Source: Paenibacillus eucommiae
GTDB lineage: Bacteria; Bacillota; Bacilli; Paenibacillales; NBRC-103111
Direction: 5' to 3'
DNA: 64,000 nucleotides
Assembly (NCBI RefSeq): GCF_017874215.1
Contig: NZ_JAGGLB010000002.1
Span: 496,001-560,000, forward strand
Part shown: positions 54,000 to 63,227 of the stretch, piece after piece
Layout of the letters: each line of letters opens with the position of its first letter
Position numbering within the stretch: the first letter of the stretch is position 1
Translations under genes and position numbers: made by a program
The notes under the pieces: generated by a model
Told to the model about the DNA's origin: nothing
What the model saw: only the letters and a program-made list of their open reading frames with translations
Database searches by the model: none

Positions 54000-54592
54000 G
54001 TTAACCCCTTCCTGAGCCAGAATTCGTTAACAAGCCGCTCTGTTTCCTCCATCGTTCCTTGGTTATCAATCACAATATCAGCCCGCTGCTTTTTGAGCTC
54101 AATCGACATTTGGGCAGCCAGACGTTTCTCCGCCTGCTCACGGGAAAGCTTGTCCCTCGAAATAAGCCGTTCCATTTGGACATGAGGAGGTACATATACA
54201 ACCATTACCTCACTAAACATCGCTTGCAGCTCCGATTCATACAGAAGAGGTACATCAACAACGACCAGCTTGTCTGGATGAAGCAGTTCTGCTGTATGCA
54301 TTCTTTCCTTCATCATGGCCCGGATTGGAGGATGCAGCAGTCCTTCCAACCGCTTGCGGGCCTCAGCATCAGCGAAAACAATCTCACCAAGCAGCTTGCG
54401 ATTTAGTGAACCATCAGACTGCAGAACAGCTTGTCCAAACTGCTCCGCAACCTTCAACAGCGTTGGACTCCCGGGTTCAACAACCTCACGTGCTATCGCA
54501 TCCGCATCTATTAGAATCGCACCGCGGCGAACAAGCATGGCGCTAACCGTGCTTTTGCCGCAGGCTATACCTCCTGTCAAACCGATGTTCAT
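53996..54592 (-). CDS. coaE: Dephospho-CoA kinase
   Basis: 198 residues from MNIGLTGGI; ATG at 54592 has GGGAG 9 nt upstream and matches the family start better than 54610. P-loop GGIACGKST, DADAIAREVV and the lid region RLISRDKLSREQAEKRLAAQ. Catalyses the last step of CoA synthesis. Downstream of ytaF, mutM and polA in the usual Bacillales order. Confidence 0.95.
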   Translation of the reverse strand: MNIGLTGGIACGKSTVSAMLVRRGAILIDADAIAREVVEPGSPTLLKVAEQFGQAVLQSDGSLNRKLLGEIVFADAEARKRLEGLLHPPIRAMMKERMHTAELLHPDKLVVVDVPLLYESELQAMFSEVMVVYVPPHVQMERLISRDKLSREQAEKRLAAQMSIELKKQRADIVIDNQGTMEETERLVNEFWLRKGLT

Positions 54593-54646
54593 TGTACAAC
54601 GCTCCCGCATTTTCTTTTCTTCCCAATTTTGTCTATCATCAAATCC

Positions 54647-55399
54647 TTACCCTTGCATCAGCTTCAAAATTCCCATAAGAATAAGTACACAACCTGGCAG
54701 TACAGAAAGCTTGCGCATCCAAGCTCTTTGAGCAAAGCGCAGACCGACCCGAAGACCCACAGCAATAAACGTACCGCTGGCAAAAGCAATTACCGAAGCC
54801 GTGAGCAGCGGTGTGAAACCGATCAAAGCAGCTCCAATGCCTGCTCCAAATGCGTCCAAAGAAAGCGCAACACCCAGCAAAGTAGCCTCGGAAGCAGAAA
54901 TATAACCGGATTTGTCTACATCCGCTATGGATGGTGTTCGCAGGATTTGAATAACAAGGCCAAAACGCTTCAGCTCAATGTAAACAATCTTTTTTGTTTT
55001 TTGAAGCGCATCTGCAACAGTATTCTCTGCATACCCTGTCGTTAAAACGCGGGGATTGGCTCCGGCTTCAGATACTGGCCCTGCATCACCTTCAGACAAT
55101 ACCACGACTGCGTTGTCGGATTCCTGGTGTTTCTGCTGAAGCATCTGTATCAGTGCCCAAATCCCAATTCCGATTAGAATGACGGCGCCTATGGATTTGG
55201 CGATTGCAGGCTGCAGCAAAGAAGACATGAACACCCCTATTTGCATCGATCCGAAAATAATAATACCCGACCATAACGAGATAATACCTATGGACACATA
55301 GGGTATACGAATTTTGCGCAAGCCGTACATCACGCCTACACCGAATCCATCCAGACTGACGGCGAACGCGAGAATAAGCAAAGAAATCACAGGTAACAT
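54647..55399 (-). CDS. ytaF: Sporulation membrane protein YtaF
   Basis: 250 residues from the ATG at 55399 (GGAGGAGGGG upstream). About six helices in two related halves, each with the VSLDGFGVGVMYG / ALSLDAFGAGIGAA signature; a variable hydrophilic loop in the middle. YtaF of B. subtilis lies in the same position between mutM and coaE. Related to Mn2+/cation-efflux MntP-like folds; function in sporulation not settled. Confidence 0.9.
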   Translation of the reverse strand: MLPVISLLILAFAVSLDGFGVGVMYGLRKIRIPYVSIGIISLWSGIIIFGSMQIGVFMSSLLQPAIAKSIGAVILIGIGIWALIQMLQQKHQESDNAVVVLSEGDAGPVSEAGANPRVLTTGYAENTVADALQKTKKIVYIELKRFGLVIQILRTPSIADVDKSGYISASEATLLGVALSLDAFGAGIGAALIGFTPLLTASVIAFASGTFIAVGLRVGLRFAQRAWMRKLSVLPGCVLILMGILKLMQG

Positions 55400-55464
55400 G
55401 ATACCCCTCCTCCAAAATGCATACAACACATCATATGGAAGGAGGGAGTGAACGGTGCCTATCT

Positions 55465-56316
55465 TTACTGGTTCTTCTTTCTTGTCCGTTTAAGGGGCTG
55501 GCAGGTCAAGCAAATATGAGTACCACGACCACCAACAACGGTCTTCTGAATTTCGCTGCCGCATGCGTAGCAGGCTTCCGCTTTACGTCCATAAATACGC
55601 AGCTGATGCTGGAACATGCCAATCTCGCCTTGACCGTTGACGTATGATTTCACAGAGGAGCCTCCGACCTCTACAGAATCACGCAGTGTCTGAATAATGG
55701 CTTCATAGAGCACTTGCAGCTCTTTAGAAGTCAACGAGGAAGCTTCACGTTCCGGATGAATACCTGCCAAAAATAAGGACTCATCCACATAAATATTCCC
55801 GATGCCTACAATGTATGCCTGATTCAGCAGCAGCGGCTTGATCTTTGTCGTTCTCTTGGCAATCTGCTGACGAAAAGCTTCCAAAGTAAATTCGTCATCC
55901 AGCGGCTCCAGTCCCAGCTTGTGAAGCGGAGGCTGGACCAGCTCCTCACCTTTAGGGAAGAGATGCATCGTACCGAATTGTCTAACATCCTTATATCGAA
56001 GATCTGTACCATCTGTAAAATGAAATAAGACATGTGTATGCAGCTCAAGCGCTTCCTCTGAAGGATATAAGCCGTAACGGCCTTCCATCCGCAGATGGGA
56101 GACCAGCACGTAATCGCTTAGCACAAATCGCAGGAACTTGCCTCTACGTTCAATCGTTTGAATCGTTTGGCCCTGCAATAGAAATTCGAACATGCGAATG
56201 TCCGAAGGCTTTTGAATAATTCTAGGCAGTAGAACCTCTACCTCTTTGATTGTTTTCCCCGCTACTAGTACATTAAGCGTTCTTTTCACGGTCTCTACTT
56301 CTGGCAGCTCCGGCAT
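55465..56316 (-). CDS. mutM: Formamidopyrimidine-DNA glycosylase
   Basis: 283 residues starting MPELPEVETVKRTL with catalytic Pro2 and Glu3, helix-two-turn-helix (GIGNIYVDESLFLAGIHP) and C-terminal zinc finger (CYACGSEIQKTVVGGRGTHIC). Excises oxidised guanine. 19 bp after polA, consistent with a repair operon. Confidence 0.97.
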   Translation of the reverse strand: MPELPEVETVKRTLNVLVAGKTIKEVEVLLPRIIQKPSDIRMFEFLLQGQTIQTIERRGKFLRFVLSDYVLVSHLRMEGRYGLYPSEEALELHTHVLFHFTDGTDLRYKDVRQFGTMHLFPKGEELVQPPLHKLGLEPLDDEFTLEAFRQQIAKRTTKIKPLLLNQAYIVGIGNIYVDESLFLAGIHPEREASSLTSKELQVLYEAIIQTLRDSVEVGGSSVKSYVNGQGEIGMFQHQLRIYGRKAEACYACGSEIQKTVVGGRGTHICLTCQPLKRTRKKNQ

Positions 56317-56335
56317 TCGCGTTAAGCCTCCGTTC

Positions 56336-58987
56336 CTATTTCGTTTCGTACCAGGTTAGCCCATAGTTGACATCGGCCCTGAGCGGCACGTCCAGCTTCA
56401 GTGCGCCAGCCATAACCTCTGGAACGATGCGCTCCATGATCTCAAGCTCGTCCTCAGGTACCTCAAATACCAGCTCATCGTGCACCTGCAGCAGCATCCG
56501 GCTTTGCAGCTTGTCCTGCTGAAGACGCTGTGACATTTGCACCATGGCAAGCTTGATGATATCTGCAGCCGTTCCCTGGATAGGCGTATTCATCGCAGTC
56601 CGCTCAGCAAAGGATCGAATATTGAAATTCGATGCCGTGATTTCCGGCAAATAGCGGCGGCGCTGCAGCAATGTGGTTACATACCCGTTCTGACGGGCTT
56701 CCAATACAATATCGTCCATATATTTACGAACTCCCTGGAACACGGCAAAGTATTGCTCGATGAAAGTCGCTGCTTCCTTCCGTGTTATACCAAGGTTCTG
56801 GGATAATCCATAATCACTGATGCCATAAACGATTCCAAAGTTAACTGCTTTGGCCTGACGGCGCATATTCGAATCAACCTGATCCGCGGCAACACCAAAC
56901 ACATCCATTGCGGTTTTGGTGTGAATATCCATATTTTGCAGAAAAGCTTCCTTCAAATTATCATCCTGGGAAATATGAGCAAGCACGCGCAGCTCAATCT
57001 GTGAATAGTCTGCTGCAAGGATCTGCCAGCCGGGCTTGGAGGGAACGAATACCTTGCGGATTTTGCGGCCTTCCTCAAGCCGGATCGGAATATTCTGCAG
57101 ATTGGGAAATTGGCTGCTCAGCCTTCCTGTTGCAGCTATGGTCTGTCTATAATACGTATGCACCTTGCCTGTTTCTTCACGTACTTCCTTAAGCAGCCCT
57201 TCCACGTAAGTAGACTGCAGCTTGGCGATCTGACGATAATTCAGAATTTCTGCTATGATATCGTGATAAGGCGCCAGCCTTTCCAGAACTTCAGCGTCGG
57301 TGGAATAACCGGTTTTCGTTTTTTTATAGGCAGGAAGCCCAAGCTTCTCGAACAGAATCTCGCCAAGCTGCTTCGGTGAATTAATATTAAACTCCAAGCC
57401 AGCATGCTCGTAAATCCGCTTCATCATGCCCTCAAGCTGCTTGGATAGCTCCTCGCCAAAGAGCCTAAGGCCACTTGCATCCACCTTGATGCCCTTCATT
57501 TCCATTTCGCTCAGCACACCTGCAAGCGGCAGCTCCAGCTCAAAGAAGAGGTCACGCATCTCGCTCTTATCCAGCTCCTGCTCAAGCACAGGCACGGCGC
57601 GGCGGATCGTATCCGCCTTGCGGCACAAGTGCTCGCTCAGTGCAGCCAGCTCAGGCAGGCGAAATTTCGCGCCTTTGCCGAACACATCCTCGTCTGCCCT
57701 AATGGCGGGCAGAGCATGCTTGTACGCCATGCCATTAAGCGTAAGTGTCGACTCTGTCGGATCGAGCAAGTAGGCCGCAAGCAAGCAATCGAAATTAACG
57801 CCAGCAAGGGGAGTGCCCTTCCAGGCCAGCGCCAGCCTCGCCTTGTGTGAATCGAAGAGCTGTTTCTTCTTCGTCTCATCGGCAAGCCAGGATTTAATCC
57901 CTGCTCCACCTTCACTGAGCAGCAGCTCAAATGGCAAGTACCAGCACTTGTCGGACGCAAAAAACGACAGTCCCACAATATCAGCTTGATGCGGATTCTC
58001 GCCTATCACTTCCACATGCAGCGCCGCGCTGTCACCAAGCGATTCAGTAAGCTCGGCCAGACTATCTTCCGTAACAGCGATAAATGCCAGCTTTTCTTCC
58101 GCCTGTCCCAGTGAGTCTTCTCCCTCACCGGCAGGCTCCATCTTCTCAAGCAGTGATTTGAACTCCAGCTTACGATAAAAGGCTCTTAAAGCTTGCGGGT
58201 CAATGCCCGGGTACTGAAAGGAATCCCATTCGGAAGACATAGGAACCTCACGGAAGATCGTGGCCAGCTCTTTGCTCATAATAGCATCCTGAGCGTGCTG
58301 CTCCACCTTTTCTTTCATCTTGCCCTTAAGCTCGGAGGCGTGGCTGAGTACCTCTTCCACAGAACCATATTCCAGCAGCATCTTAAGTGCTGTCTTCTCT
58401 CCTACACCAGGAATTCCGGGAATATTGTCTGAGCTGTCGCCCATAAGTCCCTTCAAATCTATAATCTGCAGCGGCACAAGTCCGTATCTTTCTTTGATTT
58501 CCTCAGGATTATAGAGCTCTACATCACTGATCCCTTTGCGGGTTAATGCAATCGTAACATGATTGGAGGCTAACTGCAGCATATCCTTGTCCCCTGATAC
58601 GACCAGCACTTCTTCACCCTTCTCATCGGCAAGCCGCGTCAGGGTTCCTATAATATCATCTGCTTCATAGCCTTCCAGCTCAAACTGCGGAATGCGAAAA
58701 GCTCTAAGCAGCTCTTTAATCAGCGGAAATTGTTCGGACAGCTCAGGTGGAGTCTTCGTGCGTCCTCCCTTATATTCCTTATAATCTTTATGACGAAACG
58801 TGATTTTGCCAGCATCAAAAGCAACGAGAAAATGCGTCGGCTTCTGCTCTTCGATTAATCTGAGCAGCATCGTCGTGAAGCCAAATACCGCGTTTGTATG
58901 AAGCCCGCTTGAATTGCTAAGCAGGGGGAGGGCATAGAAGGCCCGGTTTGCTATACTATTGCCATCAATGATCACTAATTTATCCAT
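56336..58987 (-). CDS. polA: DNA polymerase I
   Basis: 883 residues from MDKLVIIDGNS. 5' nuclease domain (~1-290), a degenerate 3'-5' exonuclease domain (DxE motif replaced by HVEV, so proofreading is probably absent as in other Bacillales) and a full polymerase domain: motif A DYSQIELRVLAH, motif B RRQAKAVNFGIVYG, motif C QVHDELVFEV. Fills gaps in repair and removes RNA primers. Heads the polA-mutM-ytaF-coaE cluster. Confidence 0.97.
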   Translation of the reverse strand: MDKLVIIDGNSIANRAFYALPLLSNSSGLHTNAVFGFTTMLLRLIEEQKPTHFLVAFDAGKITFRHKDYKEYKGGRTKTPPELSEQFPLIKELLRAFRIPQFELEGYEADDIIGTLTRLADEKGEEVLVVSGDKDMLQLASNHVTIALTRKGISDVELYNPEEIKERYGLVPLQIIDLKGLMGDSSDNIPGIPGVGEKTALKMLLEYGSVEEVLSHASELKGKMKEKVEQHAQDAIMSKELATIFREVPMSSEWDSFQYPGIDPQALRAFYRKLEFKSLLEKMEPAGEGEDSLGQAEEKLAFIAVTEDSLAELTESLGDSAALHVEVIGENPHQADIVGLSFFASDKCWYLPFELLLSEGGAGIKSWLADETKKKQLFDSHKARLALAWKGTPLAGVNFDCLLAAYLLDPTESTLTLNGMAYKHALPAIRADEDVFGKGAKFRLPELAALSEHLCRKADTIRRAVPVLEQELDKSEMRDLFFELELPLAGVLSEMEMKGIKVDASGLRLFGEELSKQLEGMMKRIYEHAGLEFNINSPKQLGEILFEKLGLPAYKKTKTGYSTDAEVLERLAPYHDIIAEILNYRQIAKLQSTYVEGLLKEVREETGKVHTYYRQTIAATGRLSSQFPNLQNIPIRLEEGRKIRKVFVPSKPGWQILAADYSQIELRVLAHISQDDNLKEAFLQNMDIHTKTAMDVFGVAADQVDSNMRRQAKAVNFGIVYGISDYGLSQNLGITRKEAATFIEQYFAVFQGVRKYMDDIVLEARQNGYVTTLLQRRRYLPEITASNFNIRSFAERTAMNTPIQGTAADIIKLAMVQMSQRLQQDKLQSRMLLQVHDELVFEVPEDELEIMERIVPEVMAGALKLDVPLRADVNYGLTWYETK

Positions 58988-59125
58988 AAGCTCACACCCC
59001 GATTTTAGACATACTACCTCCATCATAGCATACGAAACTTAAATAAAAAAACGATTCCGAACATAAACATAATAAGGAAAAATAAATGCCGATTCGAAAA
59101 TGGCTTGGTAAGGAGGAATGCCGCA

Positions 59126-59875
59126 ATGAGCCCTTTGTTTTCCCCTTCGCAAAAAAAGGTTATTTTTTTTGATATGAACAATACGCTGGTCGACCGTCGT
59201 CAATGCTTTGACTCCGCCTTTGTTAAAGTGATCGACGAATACACCGCCAGGTGGGAGCCGGACGATTTCACCTGGACCTCGCAGGATGCCCTTCACAGCT
59301 ATAAGCTGGAATGGAGCCGGCAGCGCCGGTTGTCGCCCCGGCAGCCGGTCTCTCCGGAGGAACTCAGGCAGATCTGCTTGCAAAAGGGGCTGCAGCCTTT
59401 TCCCGTCGCAGTCAATCCGGCCTTCTCGCGCAGCTTCTTCTCCCGGGTAGAGCAGGAAGAGGACAGCTATGTCACAGTATTTCCTGGGGTTATGGAGACG
59501 CTTGAGGCCTTGTCAGAGCGTTATAAGCTGGCTATTATCAGCAACGGGGAACGGACCAGGCTGGAATCGAATTTAGCCAACCTGAAGCTCGACAAGTGGA
59601 TTAGCGAGGATCGCTTGTTCAGCTCCAAAAGAGATGGAATCCGCAAGCCGCAATCTGCTATTTATGAAACGGCTATGGAGGCTATGAAGGTTACTCCTGA
59701 GCAATGCGTAATGGTCGGAAACTCCTGGAAGAATGATGTCGTAGGTCCTACAAAATGCGGGATGGATGCCATCTGGATTCATGCAGCCCACATCAAAAAA
59801 GTTTCCCAAAAAAAGCTAGGGAAACAAAAGGTCATTATTATTCGCGCCTTCAAGCATCTGCTTGATGCCTTCTAG
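59126..59875 (+). CDS. HAD-family hydrolase (haloacid dehalogenase/YjjG-like)
   Basis: 249 residues from MSPLFSPSQ; AGGAGG 9 nt before the ATG at 59126. Motif I FFDMNNTLVDRR (Asp nucleophile, although the second Asp of DxD is Asn), motif II AIISNGERTRL, motif III Lys in GIRKPQSAIYE, motif IV MVGNSWKNDVVG. The D-M-N variant is unusual; HAD phosphatases normally carry DxD. Substrate unknown. Its stop lies in the first unit of an 11-bp array. Confidence 0.85.
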   Translation: MSPLFSPSQKKVIFFDMNNTLVDRRQCFDSAFVKVIDEYTARWEPDDFTWTSQDALHSYKLEWSRQRRLSPRQPVSPEELRQICLQKGLQPFPVAVNPAFSRSFFSRVEQEEDSYVTVFPGVMETLEALSERYKLAIISNGERTRLESNLANLKLDKWISEDRLFSSKRDGIRKPQSAIYETAMEAMKVTPEQCVMVGNSWKNDVVGPTKCGMDAIWIHAAHIKKVSQKKLGKQKVIIIRAFKHLLDAF

Positions 59876-59935
59876 GTACATTCTAGATACATTCTGGATA
59901 CATTCTGGATGCCTTTAGATGCCCTCTAGATAGCA
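59870..59935. repeat. 11-bp tandem array bridging two convergent stop codons
   Basis: Exactly phased units: TTCTAGGTACA (59870), TTCTAGATACA (59881), TTCTGGATACA (59892), TTCTGGATGCC (59903), TTTAGATGCCC (59914), TCTAGATAGCA (59925). The HAD gene's TAG (59873-59875) is in unit 1 and the TAG of the EAL-GGDEF gene (minus strand, 59928-59926) is in unit 6. Confidence 0.85.
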
Positions 59936-61719
59936 GCCCCCGCGGCTCCGATATGGTGGGAGAAGTAGACGCTTCCGTTATAAGCTTTGGCTTTCTTCTT
60001 CAGAATGGCTGATGCATAGGATATTTGCTCCAAAGATACCGGGGATTCGCATTGGCAGACTACAAGAGATAGCGACAGCGTCACTCCTTCGCTCTGGATA
60101 CGGTTCCCGCTTCTGTCTTCTATGTAGTCCCAATCCTCCCCGCCATAGAAGCGATGCACGCCCTGCTCGAAGCGGCGGATCATCTCTTGGCAGAGAAGCT
60201 CAGGATTCGGGATCATGGAAATGGCAATAAAATCGTCTCCGCCGACATGCCCGACAAAATCGTAGAGTGAACCGCATACCGCAATCGCCTGCTGCAAAAT
60301 ATCAGCGGTAAATTGAATCAGCTGATCTCCCTTTTGAAATCCGAAGCGGTCATTGTACCATTTGAAATAATCCAGATCAGCGTAAATGACACTGAAGGTT
60401 TTCTGTTCCTTCAACCGTTTATGGAGATCACGGTTAATTTGCAAATTACCGGGCAAGCCCGTTAATGGATTGGCTACCCGGGCAGTTTCCATCCGGACAT
60501 TCGTAATGCTCTCCAGAATCGTTCGGATGGAAGCTACCCCGGCCATTTTATTGCTGCTTGTGATGATCACCAGATCATACAAATTTTGAATAGAGCGTGA
60601 AGTAGCCATCTGGGATACCAATTCCACGGCCATTTGTTCATCCACAATGAGCGGAAATTCATCCATCACATGATCAATCGTACGGTTCCAAAATAACGAA
60701 AACCCATACTGGGCCGAAAGCTGCCTGAACAAATGCTCGCGCATGATCAAGCCTACTGGTACATCATCGCTGACAATAACAGCCCCAACCGCATCCACAT
60801 TTATTTTAAAATAGTTGGCCACCTCGGAAATGATCGCTTTGCGGTCGAACATTTGGATCGGTGTCACAAGATCGCCAATGGACCATGAAGTTCCGCCGCT
60901 ATGCAGCTTACGATACTCAAGGATCAACCCGCGCTGATCCTCAGAGATGGAAGCAGGATGAAGCTCGGGTTTTCCCAGCAGGTAGCCTTGGGCATAATGA
61001 ATGCCCATACGCGTTAGCTTCGTTAGCTCATCGCGATGCTCTATACCTTCAGCAATAAGCTGGATATTCATTTTCTGAGCGAATGTGACGAAGGTTTCCA
61101 ATATATATTCCTTGATTTTATTGGTGTGAATATCCTGAATAAGTGAACGGTCAATTTTCACAAAATCCGGGTGAAGCTCGGCAATAGCCTGTAGAGAGGA
61201 GTATCCGGCCCCTGCGTCGTCAATGGCAATGCGATAACCCTGCTTACGGTAATGCTCCAATATTTTTTTGGCCAGAGCAAAGTCTTCGATAGAACTTCGT
61301 TCTGTAATTTCAAATACTACATTGCGGGGATCCAATCCATACTTCTGTAAAATTTCCAATGTTTTTCCTGGGATAAACTGAGGATCATAAATGACTTCTG
61401 ATGAAATATTAATAAATAATAGCTGCTGATCATGATCTAATATGGAGCCTTGTATGGCTTTTTCACGAGCCATCTTATCCAGTGCATACAAGGTTCCTGT
61501 CTTTTCGGCATACTTAAAAAGCTCCATTGGAGAATGAAAGATGCTGTTGCGCGGACCACGCGTCAAGGCTTCGTACCCGTAAACGGCTCCGTCTTGCAAG
61601 GAGACAATCGGCTGATATACACAATAGATGGCATGCTGCTCTATGATGCGGCGAAATTCTGTACTCAGCTTTTCGCTAATCGAAGAATTGGGCTCTCGTA
61701 TATGCCGCTCAGGGTTCAT
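59926..61719 (-). CDS. EAL-CBS-GGDEF cyclic-di-GMP signalling protein
   Basis: 597 residues. EAL domain (~25-255) with YEALTRG, DDAGAGYSSLQA and IAEGIEH, then a pair of CBS-like repeats (~290-410), then GGDEF (~425-590) with active-site-like HVGGDDFIA. Both catalytic motifs look intact (EAL with IDDAGAG rather than DDFG, GGDDF rather than GGDEF), so it may both make and degrade c-di-GMP; CBS domains often bind adenine nucleotides and could set the balance. No membrane segment. Order EAL-CBS-GGDEF is unlike the more common GGDEF-EAL. Confidence 0.88.
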   Translation of the reverse strand: MNPERHIREPNSSISEKLSTEFRRIIEQHAIYCVYQPIVSLQDGAVYGYEALTRGPRNSIFHSPMELFKYAEKTGTLYALDKMAREKAIQGSILDHDQQLLFINISSEVIYDPQFIPGKTLEILQKYGLDPRNVVFEITERSSIEDFALAKKILEHYRKQGYRIAIDDAGAGYSSLQAIAELHPDFVKIDRSLIQDIHTNKIKEYILETFVTFAQKMNIQLIAEGIEHRDELTKLTRMGIHYAQGYLLGKPELHPASISEDQRGLILEYRKLHSGGTSWSIGDLVTPIQMFDRKAIISEVANYFKINVDAVGAVIVSDDVPVGLIMREHLFRQLSAQYGFSLFWNRTIDHVMDEFPLIVDEQMAVELVSQMATSRSIQNLYDLVIITSSNKMAGVASIRTILESITNVRMETARVANPLTGLPGNLQINRDLHKRLKEQKTFSVIYADLDYFKWYNDRFGFQKGDQLIQFTADILQQAIAVCGSLYDFVGHVGGDDFIAISMIPNPELLCQEMIRRFEQGVHRFYGGEDWDYIEDRSGNRIQSEGVTLSLSLVVCQCESPVSLEQISYASAILKKKAKAYNGSVYFSHHIGAAGAAI

Positions 61720-61755
61720 TCTTCATCATCCCTCACCTATCGTGTTTCACTTGCT

Positions 61756-62415
61756 TTAAATGTTGAGATCTTTTCGTTTGCCTGCGACCATATAAATGAC
61801 GCCTTCGCCAATATTCGTCACATGGTCAGCTACACGCTCCAAATAATGCGCCACAAGGATTAAATGCGTGAGCTGGCGGTTGCGGTTATAATCTACACCC
61901 ATCATGGAAATTAATTCCTGCATCACATTGCTGTATAATTTATCCACAAGATCATCTTTTTCCGCAAGGGTTGCAGCTCTGTGAACGTTACGCTCCGTGT
62001 AGGAAATTAGACTCTCCCGCAGCATTTCCTTGGCAATTTCCGCCATTTGCGGAATCGTTTCCAGCGGCTTCACCAGCTCTTCACCGGAGAAACGCAGGGT
62101 AATTCTGGCAATATCGACAGCATGATCGGCTATTCGTTCGAGGTCTGTTGCGATTTTGATCGCTGTACCGATGATGCGAAGATCACTGGCCATGGGCTGC
62201 TGCAGCGCAATAAGCCGGAGACAGAGTTCATCAATGGTTGTTAAGTAATCATCAATATGATCGTCACTCTCGATAATATCATGGGCTAATTTCTCATCGA
62301 GGCGGGTTAATGAATCTACGGCTTGGTGAATCAAATTTTCCACACTATTTCCCATTGCCAATAATTCCGTTTGCAGCAACTCAAGCGACTGATGAAACCC
62401 AGATCTCGTGTCCAT
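61756..62415 (-). CDS. phoU: Phosphate signalling protein PhoU
   Basis: 219 residues; ATG at 62415 has GGGAG 7 nt upstream. Two three-helix PhoU repeats, each with an acidic metal-binding motif (E..D...D), for example DLERIADHAVDIARI and YLERVADHVTNIGE. Regulates Pst uptake and PhoR signalling. Third in the pst operon after pstA and pstB. Confidence 0.95.
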   Translation of the reverse strand: MDTRSGFHQSLELLQTELLAMGNSVENLIHQAVDSLTRLDEKLAHDIIESDDHIDDYLTTIDELCLRLIALQQPMASDLRIIGTAIKIATDLERIADHAVDIARITLRFSGEELVKPLETIPQMAEIAKEMLRESLISYTERNVHRAATLAEKDDLVDKLYSNVMQELISMMGVDYNRNRQLTHLILVAHYLERVADHVTNIGEGVIYMVAGKRKDLNI

Positions 62416-62468
62416 ATACATCTCCCTTAGTTTGGTTTTTTATATGCAGCTTGTTTTCTTTGCAGCTC

Positions 62469-63227
62469 TTAACCAAATCTGCCAGTAATATAATCTTCTG
62501 TTCTTTGGTCGTTTGGGTTGGTGAAAATTTTGTCTGTTTTGTCCGTTTCAACCAGTATCCCGTTCAAGAAAAACGAGGTCATATCCGATATCCGCGCCGC
62601 CTGCTGCATGTTATGAGTCACAATAATAATCGTATAACGATCTTTCAATGTCTGTGTCAGCTCTTCAACTTTCAGCGTAGAAATTGGATCCAGTGCTGAA
62701 GTCGGCTCATCCATCAAAAGCACTTCAGGCTCAACGGCCAGAAGGCGGGCGATACAAAGACGCTGCTGCTGGCCTCCGGACAAGCCCAGTGCGGATTTGT
62801 TCAACCGGTCCTTGACCTCATCCCAAAGTGCAGCTTGAACCAGGCTGCGTTCCACAATTTCATCCAGCACAGCTTTCTTCTTGGTTCCATGAATGCGTGG
62901 ACCGTAAGCAATATTATCGAAGATGCTCATTGGGAATGGATTTGGACGCTGGAACACCATACCTACCCGCTTGCGCAAGGACACAACATCCGCATCAGAG
63001 TTGTATATATGCTGGCCATCCACAATCACATCTCCGGTAATACGTACACTATCGATCAAATCATTCATCCGATTCAACGTTCTTAGAAAGGTGGATTTAC
63101 CACAGCCCGAAGGTCCGATCAAAGCAGCAATCGAATTCGATTCAATTTGTAATTGGATATCATGAAGGGCGTGGTTATCACCATAATAAAGATTTAATTT
63201 ATCTGCTTTAATTTTTGTCTTCTGCAT
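62469..63227 (-). CDS. pstB: Phosphate ABC transporter ATPase PstB
   Basis: 252 residues; Walker [20 protein letters not shown], signature [15 protein letters not shown], Walker [17 protein letters not shown]-loop VTHNMQQA. Ribosome site GGAGGG 6 nt before the ATG. Starts directly after pstA (1 bp). Confidence 0.97.
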   Translation of the reverse strand: MQKTKIKADKLNLYYGDNHALHDIQLQIESNSIAALIGPSGCGKSTFLRTLNRMNDLIDSVRITGDVIVDGQHIYNSDADVVSLRKRVGMVFQRPNPFPMSIFDNIAYGPRIHGTKKKAVLDEIVERSLVQAALWDEVKDRLNKSALGLSGGQQQRLCIARLLAVEPEVLLMDEPTSALDPISTLKVEELTQTLKDRYTIIIVTHNMQQAARISDMTSFFLNGILVETDKTDKIFTNPNDQRTEDYITGRFG

